A stretch of DNA of 60,734 nt from Pelodictyon luteolum (GTDB lineage: Bacteria; Bacteroidota; Chlorobiia; Chlorobiales; Chlorobiaceae): positions 1-60,734 of the forward strand of contig NZ_LVWG01000003.1 of NCBI RefSeq assembly GCF_001622165.1, given 5' to 3'. Positions 53,681 to 60,734 of this stretch are shown in pieces. The notes under the pieces are model-generated. The model saw nothing but the letters and a program-made list of their open reading frames with translations, was not told where the DNA came from and made no database searches. Position numbers and translations under genes: made by a program. Position 1 is the stretch's first letter. Every line of letters starts with the position of its first letter.

Positions 53681-54664
53681 ATGAAGAAGGACGAAGAACC
53701 CTCCATACCCCCCCCTGATTCAGGGACTGAACAGGACGGCACCCGGCCCGGGACCCCGCCAGCAGAAGCCGAGTCCGTCGGAAACGGCAGCACGCCGCCT
53801 GAACCCGCTCCCGATGTAAACCAGGGAGAGCTGTTCGACCTCACACCGATTGATCCGGCATTGGCTGCCGTCGGCAACGGCCGGAAAACGTCCGCCGATG
53901 AGCTGAAAGACCCTCAGGAGGACAATGCTGAAGGCGGGGGGCACTTCATCGAACATCTTGACGAGATCCGAACTAGACTCATACGTTCGGCACTGGTCCT
54001 GGCCCTCGCCACCGGCCTCTCGGCCTTATACTCCGACTTCCTCGTCGACAACGTGCTGATCGGCCCCCTCAAGAGAAGCAGCGGCACCCTCCAGCTCCAG
54101 AACCTTGTGCCCTACGGCCAGATATCGATCTATCTTCAGGCGGTGTTCTTTTCGGGCTTCATCGTCTCGTTCCCCTTTCTTGCTCTCCAGCTATGGCAGT
54201 TCGTGGCGCCGGGGCTGCATGAACATGAGCGTTCGGCAGGGCGATTCTCAATCCTCTTCATCTCGCTCTCCTTTTTCCTCGGCATCATGTTCGGCTATTT
54301 CGTGTTCCTTCCGGTCTCTCTGGCCTTTTTCGCCTCGTTCGGCTCCCCCCTGATCGAGAACAACATCTCCGTCCAGGACTATGCCAGCTTCTTCATCGGC
54401 ACCCTCCTGACCGCAGGGCTGGTGTTTGAGCTCCCCTTCATCTCCTATATACTCTCCAAGATCGGACTGCTGACTCCGGCTTTCATGCGCTTCTACCGGC
54501 GCCATGCCATTGTCACCCTGCTCATTGTCGCGGCACTCGTCACCCCGTCGACCGACATCGTCACCCAGCTGGTGATCGGCGTACCGCTCATCCTGCTCTA
54601 TGAGGCAAGCATCCTGATTTCAGCGCATGTCAACCGCAACAACGCAGCTTTGAAACGCTCGTGA
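53681..54664 (+). CDS. tatC: Twin-arginine translocase subunit TatC with a long N-terminal extension
   Basis: The 327-residue protein has the TatC core from about residue 85: FIEHLDEIRTRLIRSALVLA, PFLALQLWQFVAPGLHEHER with the conserved Pro/Glu, and six hydrophobic helices ending in TPSTDIVTQLVIGVPLILLYE. The first 80 residues or so are Pro/Glu/Gly-rich and disordered (for example PPPDSGTEQDGTRPGTPPAE). Most TatC proteins have only 10-20 residues before the first helix. tatA/B are not nearby. The esterase gene overlaps its stop (GTGA). Confidence 0.94.
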   Translation: MKKDEEPSIPPPDSGTEQDGTRPGTPPAEAESVGNGSTPPEPAPDVNQGELFDLTPIDPALAAVGNGRKTSADELKDPQEDNAEGGGHFIEHLDEIRTRLIRSALVLALATGLSALYSDFLVDNVLIGPLKRSSGTLQLQNLVPYGQISIYLQAVFFSGFIVSFPFLALQLWQFVAPGLHEHERSAGRFSILFISLSFFLGIMFGYFVFLPVSLAFFASFGSPLIENNISVQDYASFFIGTLLTAGLVFELPFISYILSKIGLLTPAFMRFYRRHAIVTLLIVAALVTPSTDIVTQLVIGVPLILLYEASILISAHVNRNNAALKRS

Positions 54665-55686
54665 CCAGCACTACTGGACATCAGCCCCGTCTGATCAATC
54701 TTCCTGTACAGGGAAAGACCCTGGAGGGCAACCCGCTCGGCGATCCCTCCCTGCGGCTGATGCCGGTCTACCTCCCTCCCTCCTACGACGACAAAAAGCG
54801 GTTTCCCGTCATCTACCTCCTGGCCGGATTCGCCTCGAGCGGAGCCTCGTTCACCAACTACTCGTTCATGACGCCCTCGGTTCCCGAAATTGCCGAGCGG
54901 CTGATCGGCGAAAGAACGATGGAGGAGACCATCATCGCCATGCCGGACTGCATGACGCGCTACGGCGGCTCGCAGTATGTCGACTCCGCGGCAACGGGGA
55001 AGTATGAAACCTATCTGGTTGAAGAGATCGTCGGCGCTGTAGACCGGAATCTCAAAACACTGCCCGGACGTGAACACCGCGCAGTCGCGGGCAAATCATC
55101 GGGAGGGTTCGGTGCACTCCGGCTCGCCATGCGCCACCCCGATGTGTTCTCTGCGGCTGCATGCCACAGCGGCGACATGGCCTTCGACCTGTCATACAGG
55201 CCGAACTTCCCCGCTGCCGCAAGGATACTTGAACGATACAACGGAAACATCGCCGCATTTTACGAGCGCTACTTCGCTTCACCGAAACCCCCGCAGGGAG
55301 AGTTCGCGCTGCTTGACCTGCTCGCCATGTCGGCAGCCTATTCGCCCGACAGGTCCCGGCAAGCACCGGAAAACATGCGTCTGCCGTTCGATCCCGAAAC
55401 CGCGGAAACGATTGAAGAGGTTTGGCAGGAGTGGATCGGGTTCGATCCGGTGCAGATGCTGCAGGGCGAAGAGCACCGCCTTGCGCTCAGCTCTTTGAAG
55501 CTGCTGTTCCTTGACTGCGGAACAATGGACGAGTACAACCTCCAGTTCGGACTGCGCATTCTCACAAGGGAACTCCGGCGTTACGGCATAGCGCACCGCC
55601 ATGAGGAGTTCATGGATTCGCACGGAGGCACCTCCTACCGCTACAAGGTATCGCTACCGGCGCTTGCTCTGGCAATCCGGGCCTGA
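54661..55686 (+). CDS. Esterase of the esterase-D/S-formylglutathione hydrolase-like family
   Basis: The 341-residue alpha/beta hydrolase shows SLRLMPVYLPPSYDDKKRFP (about 30-49) and VIYLLAGFASSGASF. The nucleophile elbow is GKSSGGFGALRLAMRHPDVF (about 142-161, G-K-S-S-G) and CHSGDMAF follows. A catalytic Asp (FLDCGTMDEYN, about 282) and His (DSHGGTSYRYK, about 320) lie near the end. No signal peptide. It starts with GTG inside the tatC stop, so it is coupled to tatC. Its 3' end overlaps the convergent coaE gene by about 30 bp. Substrate unknown. Confidence 0.85.
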   Translation: MTSTTGHQPRLINLPVQGKTLEGNPLGDPSLRLMPVYLPPSYDDKKRFPVIYLLAGFASSGASFTNYSFMTPSVPEIAERLIGERTMEETIIAMPDCMTRYGGSQYVDSAATGKYETYLVEEIVGAVDRNLKTLPGREHRAVAGKSSGGFGALRLAMRHPDVFSAAACHSGDMAFDLSYRPNFPAAARILERYNGNIAAFYERYFASPKPPQGEFALLDLLAMSAAYSPDRSRQAPENMRLPFDPETAETIEEVWQEWIGFDPVQMLQGEEHRLALSSLKLLFLDCGTMDEYNLQFGLRILTRELRRYGIAHRHEEFMDSHGGTSYRYKVSLPALALAIRA

Positions 55687-56313
55687 AGCCGCGGCCTCTA
55701 CAAGAACGCTGTACAGCCGCCCGGCCTCCTCTTTGAGCTTCGTCTTCCCGATGTCGTTGTACACCACATAGTCCGCCCGCGCAACCAGCATCTCCTGAGG
55801 CCACTGGAGTGCGATGCGCTTCCGTATGTCCTCAGGGGTGCCGAGCCCCCTCGTGACCGCCCGTTTGATGCGGGTTTCGGTGTCGGCGGCGACGACAACA
55901 ACAAAATCGAGGTCTGCGGCACGACCCGTCTCGAACAGGATGGCTGCCTCCATGACAAGAATCGCCGTCCCCCGCCCGAAGGCCTCAAGCGCCCTCTGGC
56001 GAAATGCGTTGTATACTTTCGGGTGGATAAGGTTATTGAGCGCCCCAAGCGTTGCGGGATGGGAAAACACCTCCCTTGCGATGCGCTTCCTGTCGAGACT
56101 GAGCTTGCCGGAACGGGTTTTAGAGTAAACGTCCTTGCCGAAAAGGGATTTGATGCCCTCCATAATTTCCGGATCAGAAACCTGCAGCTGGCGGGCGACC
56201 TTGTCAGCCTCGAACAGTTCGCAGCCCATCTTTTCCAGAAAACGGCACAGCGTGGACTTGCCGCTGCCGATGCCGCCGGTGACACCGACAAGGAACGGAT
56301 GCGATGGGGTCAT
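55654..56313 (-). CDS. coaE: Dephospho-CoA kinase
   Basis: The 219-residue kinase performs the last CoA step. The P-loop GVTGGIGSGKSTLCRFLEKM (about 9-28), FEADKVARQLQ (about 33), and HPKVYNAFRQRALE followed by VMEAAILFETGRAADLD (about 110-126) match CoaE. The start is ATG 56313 (MTPSHPFLVGVTGG); an upstream in-frame start overlaps the lipoprotein gene. It overlaps the stop of that lipoprotein gene by 4 bp. Confidence 0.94.
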   Translation of the reverse strand: MTPSHPFLVGVTGGIGSGKSTLCRFLEKMGCELFEADKVARQLQVSDPEIMEGIKSLFGKDVYSKTRSGKLSLDRKRIAREVFSHPATLGALNNLIHPKVYNAFRQRALEAFGRGTAILVMEAAILFETGRAADLDFVVVVAADTETRIKRAVTRGLGTPEDIRKRIALQWPQEMLVARADYVVYNDIGKTKLKEEAGRLYSVLVEAAASGPDCQSKRR

Positions 56314-56657
56314 TTGGGCGCGTCCGCTTTCTTTCGGATATTCTCCCGGACACGGACTAGCACCTTCTGCCATCGCTCGGGGTCAGTCCGGTACAAATCA
56401 CTCTTCGCTTTGAGCTTCTCCATACTGAGACTGTGGCGCTCAAGCATCGAGGCAAGGGTTGCGGAATCGAGATCCGCAGTGATGGCTCCGCCGGTATCTT
56501 CCGATACGCCGGAGGTCAAGAGATACTCGCTGTAAAACTCGCTGAACCGGACATCGTCAGCGTCCAGTGTTGAGGAAGGCTTTCCCTGGCATCCGCCGAG
56601 GAGCGGAAGGAGGAAAAGGGCTGCAAGAACCATGCGGAGGGAACGGCTCGGTTTCAT
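56310..56657 (-). CDS. Small DUF4296-like lipoprotein
   Basis: The 115-residue protein has a lipoprotein signal MVLAALFLLPLLGGCQG with lipobox LGGC (about 13-20 from the start). Its mature part ends LERHSLSMEKLKAKSDLYRT then PERWQKVLVRVRENI. This resembles the DUF4296 family of the Bacteroidetes/Chlorobi group, though the match is by eye. The start is ATG 56657. Its stop overlaps coaE. Confidence 0.68.
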   Translation of the reverse strand: MKPSRSLRMVLAALFLLPLLGGCQGKPSSTLDADDVRFSEFYSEYLLTSGVSEDTGGAITADLDSATLASMLERHSLSMEKLKAKSDLYRTDPERWQKVLVRVRENIRKKADAPK

Positions 56658-56794
56658 CTGTCGGTTCGGATACGGTGTTGAAGGTGCCTGAAGCAAGCAG
56701 CCGTCATCCCTCAGGGCAGAGACGGCCGAAAATGATTTTTCAAGATTTAAGAAACTAAATCCGGAATTCAAAAGTTTATCATTTATTAATCATG

Positions 56795-56823
56795 CGCAGT
56801 AAACGCATACGGCACAATATAAT
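56795..56823 (+). promoter_or_regulatory. Possible promoter of the superoxide dismutase gene
   Basis: A perfect TATAAT at 56818-56823 lies 59 bp before the ATG, in an AT-rich stretch. The -35 position shows no good match, so the element may use another factor or an activator. Confidence 0.3.
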
Positions 56824-56881
56824 CCACCTATAGCAAAGGCTCGGCAACCTCTCTTAAAAACAATAAAAAACACACTTCATC

Positions 56882-57484
56882 ATGGCCTACCAGCAACCAG
56901 CGCTCCCTTGGGCGGAAAATGCCCTTGAGCCCCACATCTCCGCTAAAACCCTAAGCTTCCATTACGGCAAGCACCATGCGGCATATGTCACCAACTACAA
57001 TAACCTCGTCGGCGGCACGCCACTTGATGAAATGCCGATTGAGGATGTGATTGCCCAGACGGCCGGCGACTCGTCCAAAATCGGGGTATTCAACAACGGA
57101 GCGCAGGCCTGGAACCACAGCTTCTACTGGAACTGCCTCACCCCGAACGGCGGTGGAAAGCCTTCCGGTGAACTTGCTGAAGCGATAGAAAAGGATTTCG
57201 GCGGCTACGATGCATTCCGTGAAGAGCTGAAGAATGCCGCAGCGACGCAGTTCGGAAGCGGATGGGCCTGGCTCGTGCTGGAGAACGGTACCCTGAAGGT
57301 TGCCAAAACAGCCAATGCAGAAACCCCCATGACAAAAGGCATGAAGCCGATCCTCACCATTGACGTGTGGGAACATGCCTACTACCTCGACTATCAGAAC
57401 CGCAGACCGGATTACACGGCAGCCGTCATCGACAACCTCATCAACTGGGAATTTGCCGAAGAAAACTACACGGCTGCACGCTGA
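56882..57484 (+). CDS. sodB: Iron superoxide dismutase
   Basis: The 200-residue enzyme dismutates superoxide. Metal ligands are His in LSFHYGKHHAAYV (about 27), His in AQAWNHSFYWNCL (about 79), and Asp/His in DVWEHAYYLDYQNRRPDY (about 160-164). AATQFGSGWAWLV, with Gln before the Phe-Gly, is typical of the Fe type. A strict photosynthetic anaerobe would use it against accidental oxygen. A strong terminator follows. Confidence 0.95.
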   Translation: MAYQQPALPWAENALEPHISAKTLSFHYGKHHAAYVTNYNNLVGGTPLDEMPIEDVIAQTAGDSSKIGVFNNGAQAWNHSFYWNCLTPNGGGKPSGELAEAIEKDFGGYDAFREELKNAAATQFGSGWAWLVLENGTLKVAKTANAETPMTKGMKPILTIDVWEHAYYLDYQNRRPDYTAAVIDNLINWEFAEENYTAAR

Positions 57485-57506
57485 GGAATATACCAATAGC
57501 CTGCTG

Positions 57507-57539
57507 AAAAGGTGCCCCTTGAAAGGGCACCTTTTTTTT
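57507..57539 (+). terminator. Terminator after sodB
   Basis: The 11-bp stem AAAAGGTGCCC / GGGCACCTTTT (7-nt loop) runs into eight T. The duplicated lipoprotein 3' end begins at the very next base. Confidence 0.92.
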
Positions 57540-57611
57540 GAGCCAGGGCACCCCATCCGACTCTTCCTGACTCACAGCCCTCGCTTTATCCGGTACGGCA
57601 GGACGCATAGA
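57540..57611 (-). repeat. Copy of the 3' end of the downstream lipoprotein gene (left copy)
   Basis: This 72-bp segment matches 58480-58551 at 64 of 72 positions in direct orientation. In the gene's frame it encodes MRPAVPDKARAVSQEESDG followed by VPWL, compared with MRPVVPDNARVVSLEESDG and VPWL in the intact gene, but it runs into the terminator without a stop. It and the right copy flank the dead toxin-antitoxin module. Confidence 0.9.
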
Positions 57612-57770
57612 TTCACGACAGCCGGCACCGGGATAAAGTTGCCGATCATGCATAGCCGGTGGGGTAAGTGAGGCTTCTGGAGGCGACGGCGGGGTATGCT
57701 TTCTGAACTATTTTGTAGATGAAGCCGTTCTTTTCCTGCCTTACTTACAAACCTTGTGAATACTTGATCC

Positions 57771-58058
57771 ATGATAGAAATCACCAGCACAGAATTACGG
57801 CGGAATATGGGCAAGTACCTTGAACCTGCCACAACAAAACAGGAGCAGGTACCGGTCCGATACAGGAACAAGCGGCTGTTTTCGTAGACCCTTGATGCCG
57901 TTAATGAGAGCCGCGCAGAAAAGACAGCGAAGAACGAGAAGTATTTTGAACAGCCGGAGGTGCTGAACGCTATCCGTCAGGGAAAAGCCGACATAGAAGC
58001 AGGACGGTGCGTTACGATCAAAAACCCCAATAACATATGGGAAAGTATTCTCTCGTAA
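57771..58058 (+). pseudogene. Phd/YefM-family antitoxin, interrupted by a stop codon
   Basis: The frame starts MIEITSTELRRNMGKYLEPA, typical of the Phd/YefM DNA-binding N-terminus. After 38 codons an in-frame TAG (57885-57887) interrupts it. Beyond the TAG the same frame continues for 56 codons with NEKYFEQPEVLNAIRQG, matching the toxin-binding C-terminal part (F..PEV...I..G) of the family. Ignoring the nonsense codon the protein would be about 95 residues, the normal length. It overlaps the toxin start by 22 bp. Confidence 0.8.
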
Positions 58059-58332
58059 CTTCCGATCTCGAAAAAGCTCATCTGGCGGCGTCATACAAAA
58101 CCGGAAATGCTAAACGCATCAAGAAAATCTCGTAAATATCCAGAGAGTGCTGGCGAATCATCCAAGAACCGGGACAGGCAAACCAGAGCGACTCAAAGGG
58201 AATCTGAAGGGGTATTGGTCACGACACCTCAGCAATAAACATCGTATCGTGTATGAGATTATTGACAACACCGTACCCGTTTATATCATCGAGGCCAAAG
58301 GGCATTACGATGACAAGCAGATTCCCCATTGA
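58037..58332 (+). pseudogene. Txe/YoeB-family toxin, frameshifted
   Basis: An ATG frame gives MGKYSLVTSDLEKAHLAASY and ends at TAA 58133. A shifted frame then continues with RVLANHPRTGTGKPERLKGN, then LKGYWSRHLSNKHRIVYEI and ends EAKGHYDDKQIPH. Together they match the RelE-superfamily Txe/YoeB toxins (GTGKPE.LK..L.GYWSR....HR.VY). One base appears to be missing near 58133. The gene is therefore inactive, like its antitoxin. Confidence 0.82.
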
Positions 58333-58476
58333 TTGACCGACCCCCTACCCTCGCCTCACCCGCGGGGGTTTTTCAATTACCCAAAGCCAAGCATACTCCG
58401 CAAGCCCCCCTTTCTTTGATGGCATCACTTTCTGGGTTGAACACAGCGCCGATAAAGCACATGCCGGCATGTCATC

Positions 58477-59340
58477 TTAGAGCCAGGGCACTCCGTCCGA
58501 CTCTTCAAGACTCACAACCCTCGCGTTATCGGGTACGACAGGACGCATAGAGCCGTTTCTACGATTGAATGCGCGTTCGTCATAGGAGATGACCAGCTGT
58601 CGCTCTCCCTTTCCCTCATCACCCTGCAGCACCATTTCGATTGTGCGGGGCACCATGGCGCTTTTACCGTCCACCATGCAGGCCTCGAAGTCCTTGAAGT
58701 GCATTTCGCTCGTGAGCCGCCCCGCGCCGTCCTTTACCTGAAGCGCACGAAGTGTACCGGAGGCGGAATCTGCGACAACCACCTTCGCCCCTGACCCTGA
58801 TGCAATGCTGAAAGAGACGAGTCCGTCTCCCTTCTGCACAGAACGGATGGCCCCGGCAGGCTCAGGGATGTCCATAAGGCCGAGCAGCGAACCTGAAATG
58901 AGCATCGGCCCCGAACTGACGCCGAGTATTTTTTCGAGGTTCCGCTCGTTGTTTCCGCCGCTGAAATAGCGGTTACGGAGCATATCGTGCACCAGCACCG
59001 AATCCCGGCCGATGAAAATATCGGCGACAGGCAGGCCGATGAACCCGGCACTTACCAGCATGCGAGACTCCCCCCCCCTGTTCACCCGTATGCTGCAATA
59101 GACCTTGTGACGATGCTTCAGGGTTTTGAGCCATACATCGGCGTAGCCGTCAACCGAGGTGATGAAGGGCGCCGATGCCCGCACTCGCTGGTACAGGGCC
59201 GCATCCCCCTTTGAAAGCACTGCTTCTCCGAGAGGCAGCTCCTGTCGGGACACCGTCCGGAAACCCGAACAGCCGGAAACAATAACCGAAAGCGCAAGCA
59301 GGAGAGCCCACGCCAAAACACCGTTTTTACGCATCATCAC
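58477..59340 (-). CDS. DUF4292-like outer-membrane lipoprotein
   Basis: The 287-residue protein has a lipoprotein signal LAWALLLALSVIVSGCSG (lipobox VSGC, Cys near residue 24). The mature part is beta-rich with YADVWLKTLKHRHKVYCSIR, ISAGFIGLP-like GFIGLPVADIFIGRDSVLVH, and NNERNLEKILGVSSGPMLIS. This resembles DUF4292/LolB-type lipoprotein domains of Bacteroidetes/Chlorobi, thought to bind lipids; the assignment is by eye. The last 24 codons are duplicated 940 bp downstream. It is divergent from rlmI. Confidence 0.72.
   Translation of the reverse strand: MMMRKNGVLAWALLLALSVIVSGCSGFRTVSRQELPLGEAVLSKGDAALYQRVRASAPFITSVDGYADVWLKTLKHRHKVYCSIRVNRGGESRMLVSAGFIGLPVADIFIGRDSVLVHDMLRNRYFSGGNNERNLEKILGVSSGPMLISGSLLGLMDIPEPAGAIRSVQKGDGLVSFSIASGSGAKVVVADSASGTLRALQVKDGAGRLTSEMHFKDFEACMVDGKSAMVPRTIEMVLQGDEGKGERQLVISYDERAFNRRNGSMRPVVPDNARVVSLEESDGVPWL
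58480..58551 (-). repeat. 3' end of the lipoprotein gene (right copy of the duplication)
   Basis: This is the intact copy, covering exactly the last 24 sense codons of the lipoprotein gene, with the stop codon immediately adjacent at 58477-58479. It is 89 percent identical to 57540-57611 (64 of 72, counted directly). Confidence 0.9.
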
Positions 59341-59493
59341 CTTCCGTTTTTCGTGCTCGCGTCACCATAGGGGGACGAAGCTTCATTATCCTCTTTGAAA
59401 ACAGCATCCTGTAAAGCACATTGCAGTACAGGTGTTTTTTCAAGTGTACCCTAAAAAACACCACCGTCAAAACCACAACCCTACAACCGCGAC

Positions 59494-60675
59494 ATGCATT
59501 CCATACATCTCAAACCGAAAGAACACCGCAGAATCCAGAAGGGACACCTTTGGGTATTCAGCAATGAACTCAGGGAACTTCCCCGCGACATCGCCGCCGG
59601 GGAAACCGTCCGACTGCACACCCATGAAGGAAAGCTTGTAGGGGCAGGCTTCTACAATCCCAACTCACTCATCTCCTTCCGTCTGCTCACCCGCGGCGAA
59701 GAACTGCCTGACAGGGATTTTTTCCTCCGCAAGCTCACCGAGGCCCTCGCCCTCAGAGAGAAGGTATACCAATTGGACGACACTGATGCCTGGCGTCTTG
59801 TGCACGGAGAGTCCGATGGTCTGCCGGGACTTATCGTGGACCGGTTTGCAAAGGGCATCGTCCTGCAGGCATTCTCTGCCGGAATGGACCTCCACCTGCC
59901 CCTCATCACCGAAATCCTGCAGGAACTGCTGAAGCCGGAAGTCGTGGTAGTACGCAATGAATCCGTGCTCCGGGAGCTTGAGGGCCTTCCGCTCTATCGT
60001 GACGTGGTCGCCGGCAGCAAAACAGCGGTCGTGCAGACAATCCATGATGCAGGCATCACCTTCAAGGTCGACCTCTATGAGGGCCAGAAAACAGGGTTTT
60101 TCCTCGACCAGCGTGAAAACCGCAGGATCCTCAGACGCTTCAGCAAGGGAGCAAGGGTGCTCGACGTCTTCACCAACGATGGCGGGTTCGGCCTCAACGC
60201 ACTGGCTGGAGGAGCATCCTCCGCACTGCTCGTCGATGCATCTGAAGAAGCCCTGAAACGTGCCGAGCGCAATGCCGGACTCAACGGGATGGACAACTTC
60301 AGTCTCATGGCAGGGGACGCGTTTGACGTACTCCAGCAGATGATTGATGCCAAAGAACAGTTCGATATCGTCATCCTCGACCCGCCAAGCTTTACAAAAA
60401 GCCGGAAAAACCTTCCAGTGGCACTCAAGGCATACAAAAAGCTCAACCAGCTCGGGCTGAAGCTCGTGAAAAACGGAGGGTTCCTGGCAACCGCATCGTG
60501 CAGCCACCATGTATCGGAAGAGGACTTCCTGCAGAGCGTCCATCAGGCCGCACTCCTCAGTGGCACACAGCTCAGGATGATCTACCGCAACTCCCAACCC
60601 TTCGATCACCCGGTGCTGCTCTCAATGCCTGAAACCGGATACCTCAAATTCGCCTGTTTCTACGTAACCCGCTGA
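59494..60675 (+). CDS. rlmI: RlmI/RlmK-type class I SAM-dependent rRNA methyltransferase
   Basis: The 393-residue enzyme has an N-terminal PUA domain (about 1-85: [16 protein letters not shown]) and an RlmI-like middle segment [20 protein letters not shown]. The Rossmann methyltransferase follows with [12 protein letters not shown] (about 203), motif [21 protein letters not shown] (about 219-238) and the catalytic motif [15 protein letters not shown] (about 293). Motif I carries a Thr-Asn-Asp variant where many homologues have CYTGGF. E. coli RlmI methylates C1962 of 23S rRNA at C5; this conserved Cys ([10 protein letters not shown], about 335) is also present. Confidence 0.9.
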   Translation: MHSIHLKPKEHRRIQKGHLWVFSNELRELPRDIAAGETVRLHTHEGKLVGAGFYNPNSLISFRLLTRGEELPDRDFFLRKLTEALALREKVYQLDDTDAWRLVHGESDGLPGLIVDRFAKGIVLQAFSAGMDLHLPLITEILQELLKPEVVVVRNESVLRELEGLPLYRDVVAGSKTAVVQTIHDAGITFKVDLYEGQKTGFFLDQRENRRILRRFSKGARVLDVFTNDGGFGLNALAGGASSALLVDASEEALKRAERNAGLNGMDNFSLMAGDAFDVLQQMIDAKEQFDIVILDPPSFTKSRKNLPVALKAYKKLNQLGLKLVKNGGFLATASCSHHVSEEDFLQSVHQAALLSGTQLRMIYRNSQPFDHPVLLSMPETGYLKFACFYVTR

Positions 60676-60682
60676 ATATGCC

Positions 60683-60715
60683 TCTTTGGCCTGTGCTGTA
60701 AAAGCGCAGGCCGTT
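60683..60715 (+). terminator. Hairpin after the rRNA methyltransferase gene
   Basis: GGCCTGTGC pairs with GCGCAGGCC (9 bp with one G-T pair, loop TGTAAAA) shortly after the stop codon. No T-run follows on the plus strand, so its terminator function is uncertain. Confidence 0.4.
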
Positions 60716-60734
60716 GATAAAAAAAGCCTACTCT

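Overview
The window looks like chromosome from a green sulfur bacterium (Chlorobiaceae, Chlorobium/Pelodictyon type). The best evidence is a pair of 62-residue 2[4Fe-4S] ferredoxins with the extended CX2C...CX8CX3CP second cluster motif typical of Chlorobium ferredoxins. An ArsA-type ATPase with a C-terminal HSP20-like domain, a membrane pyrophosphatase and an octaheme cytochrome fit the same origin. Most of the DNA is GC-rich, gene-dense housekeeping sequence. Lineage and all family calls are read from sequence without database searches.

Layout. 1-1.1 kb: left edge with a decayed IS3-type transposase remnant and a doubtful exported protein. 1.3-5.1 kb (minus): ArsA-like ATPase, LysM lytic transglycosylase, truA. 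5.2-11.5 kb (plus): a GH13-like protein with altered catalytic motifs, a PfkB kinase, a sodium:solute symporter, maf and miaA. 11.5-17.7 kb (minus): an apparently foreign block with a repeat-rich exported protein, an exported barrel-like protein, a VanZ-like protein, two overlapping FISUMP-domain genes and a response regulator/histidine kinase pair. Its right end meets a DUF481 outer-membrane gene. Both the kinase and the DUF481 gene have lost their 5' ends there. 17.7-20.7 kb (plus): a STAS protein with an AT-hook tail and cyclopropane fatty acid synthase.

20.8-31.4 kb (minus): NamZ-like exo-muramidase, initiator tRNA, metG, PSP1 protein, acyltransferase, aspartate aminotransferase, coaD, rsmD, transketolase N-terminal half, DedA protein, purC and a small unknown. 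31.4-34.8 kb (plus): secreted nuclease/phosphatase, then octaheme cytochrome plus membrane cytochrome b, probably one quinol-linked electron transfer module. 34.8-37.4 kb (minus): umuD, umuC and a coupled DUF1848 gene. 37.8-45.8 kb: membrane pyrophosphatase, pth, then hisC, a SpoU methylase and a hydrolase on the minus strand, then an abbreviated ECF-sigma-like protein, hldD and phoH. 46.0-49.2 kb: YgiW-like OB-fold protein, DUF4405 membrane protein, response regulator and histidine kinase, resembling ygiW-qseBC of enterobacteria. 49.2-51.6 kb: a LuxR-type regulator with an unassigned sensory half, divergent from two ferredoxin genes, then a hairpin-dense segment and a 57-residue membrane microprotein. 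51.7-60.7 kb: PASTA protein, polyprenyl synthase, tatC, esterase, coaE, a small lipoprotein, Fe superoxide dismutase, a dead Phd/Txe toxin-antitoxin pair between two copies of the 3' end of a lipoprotein gene, that lipoprotein gene, and an RlmI-type rRNA methyltransferase.

The most unusual points are the foreign block with its double gene truncation, the FISUMP pair with a hairpin just downstream, the STAS/AT-hook fusion, the sigma-like miniature protein, the altered GH13 protein, and the att-like duplication around the dead toxin-antitoxin module. No complete, clearly new defence or mobile system was found.
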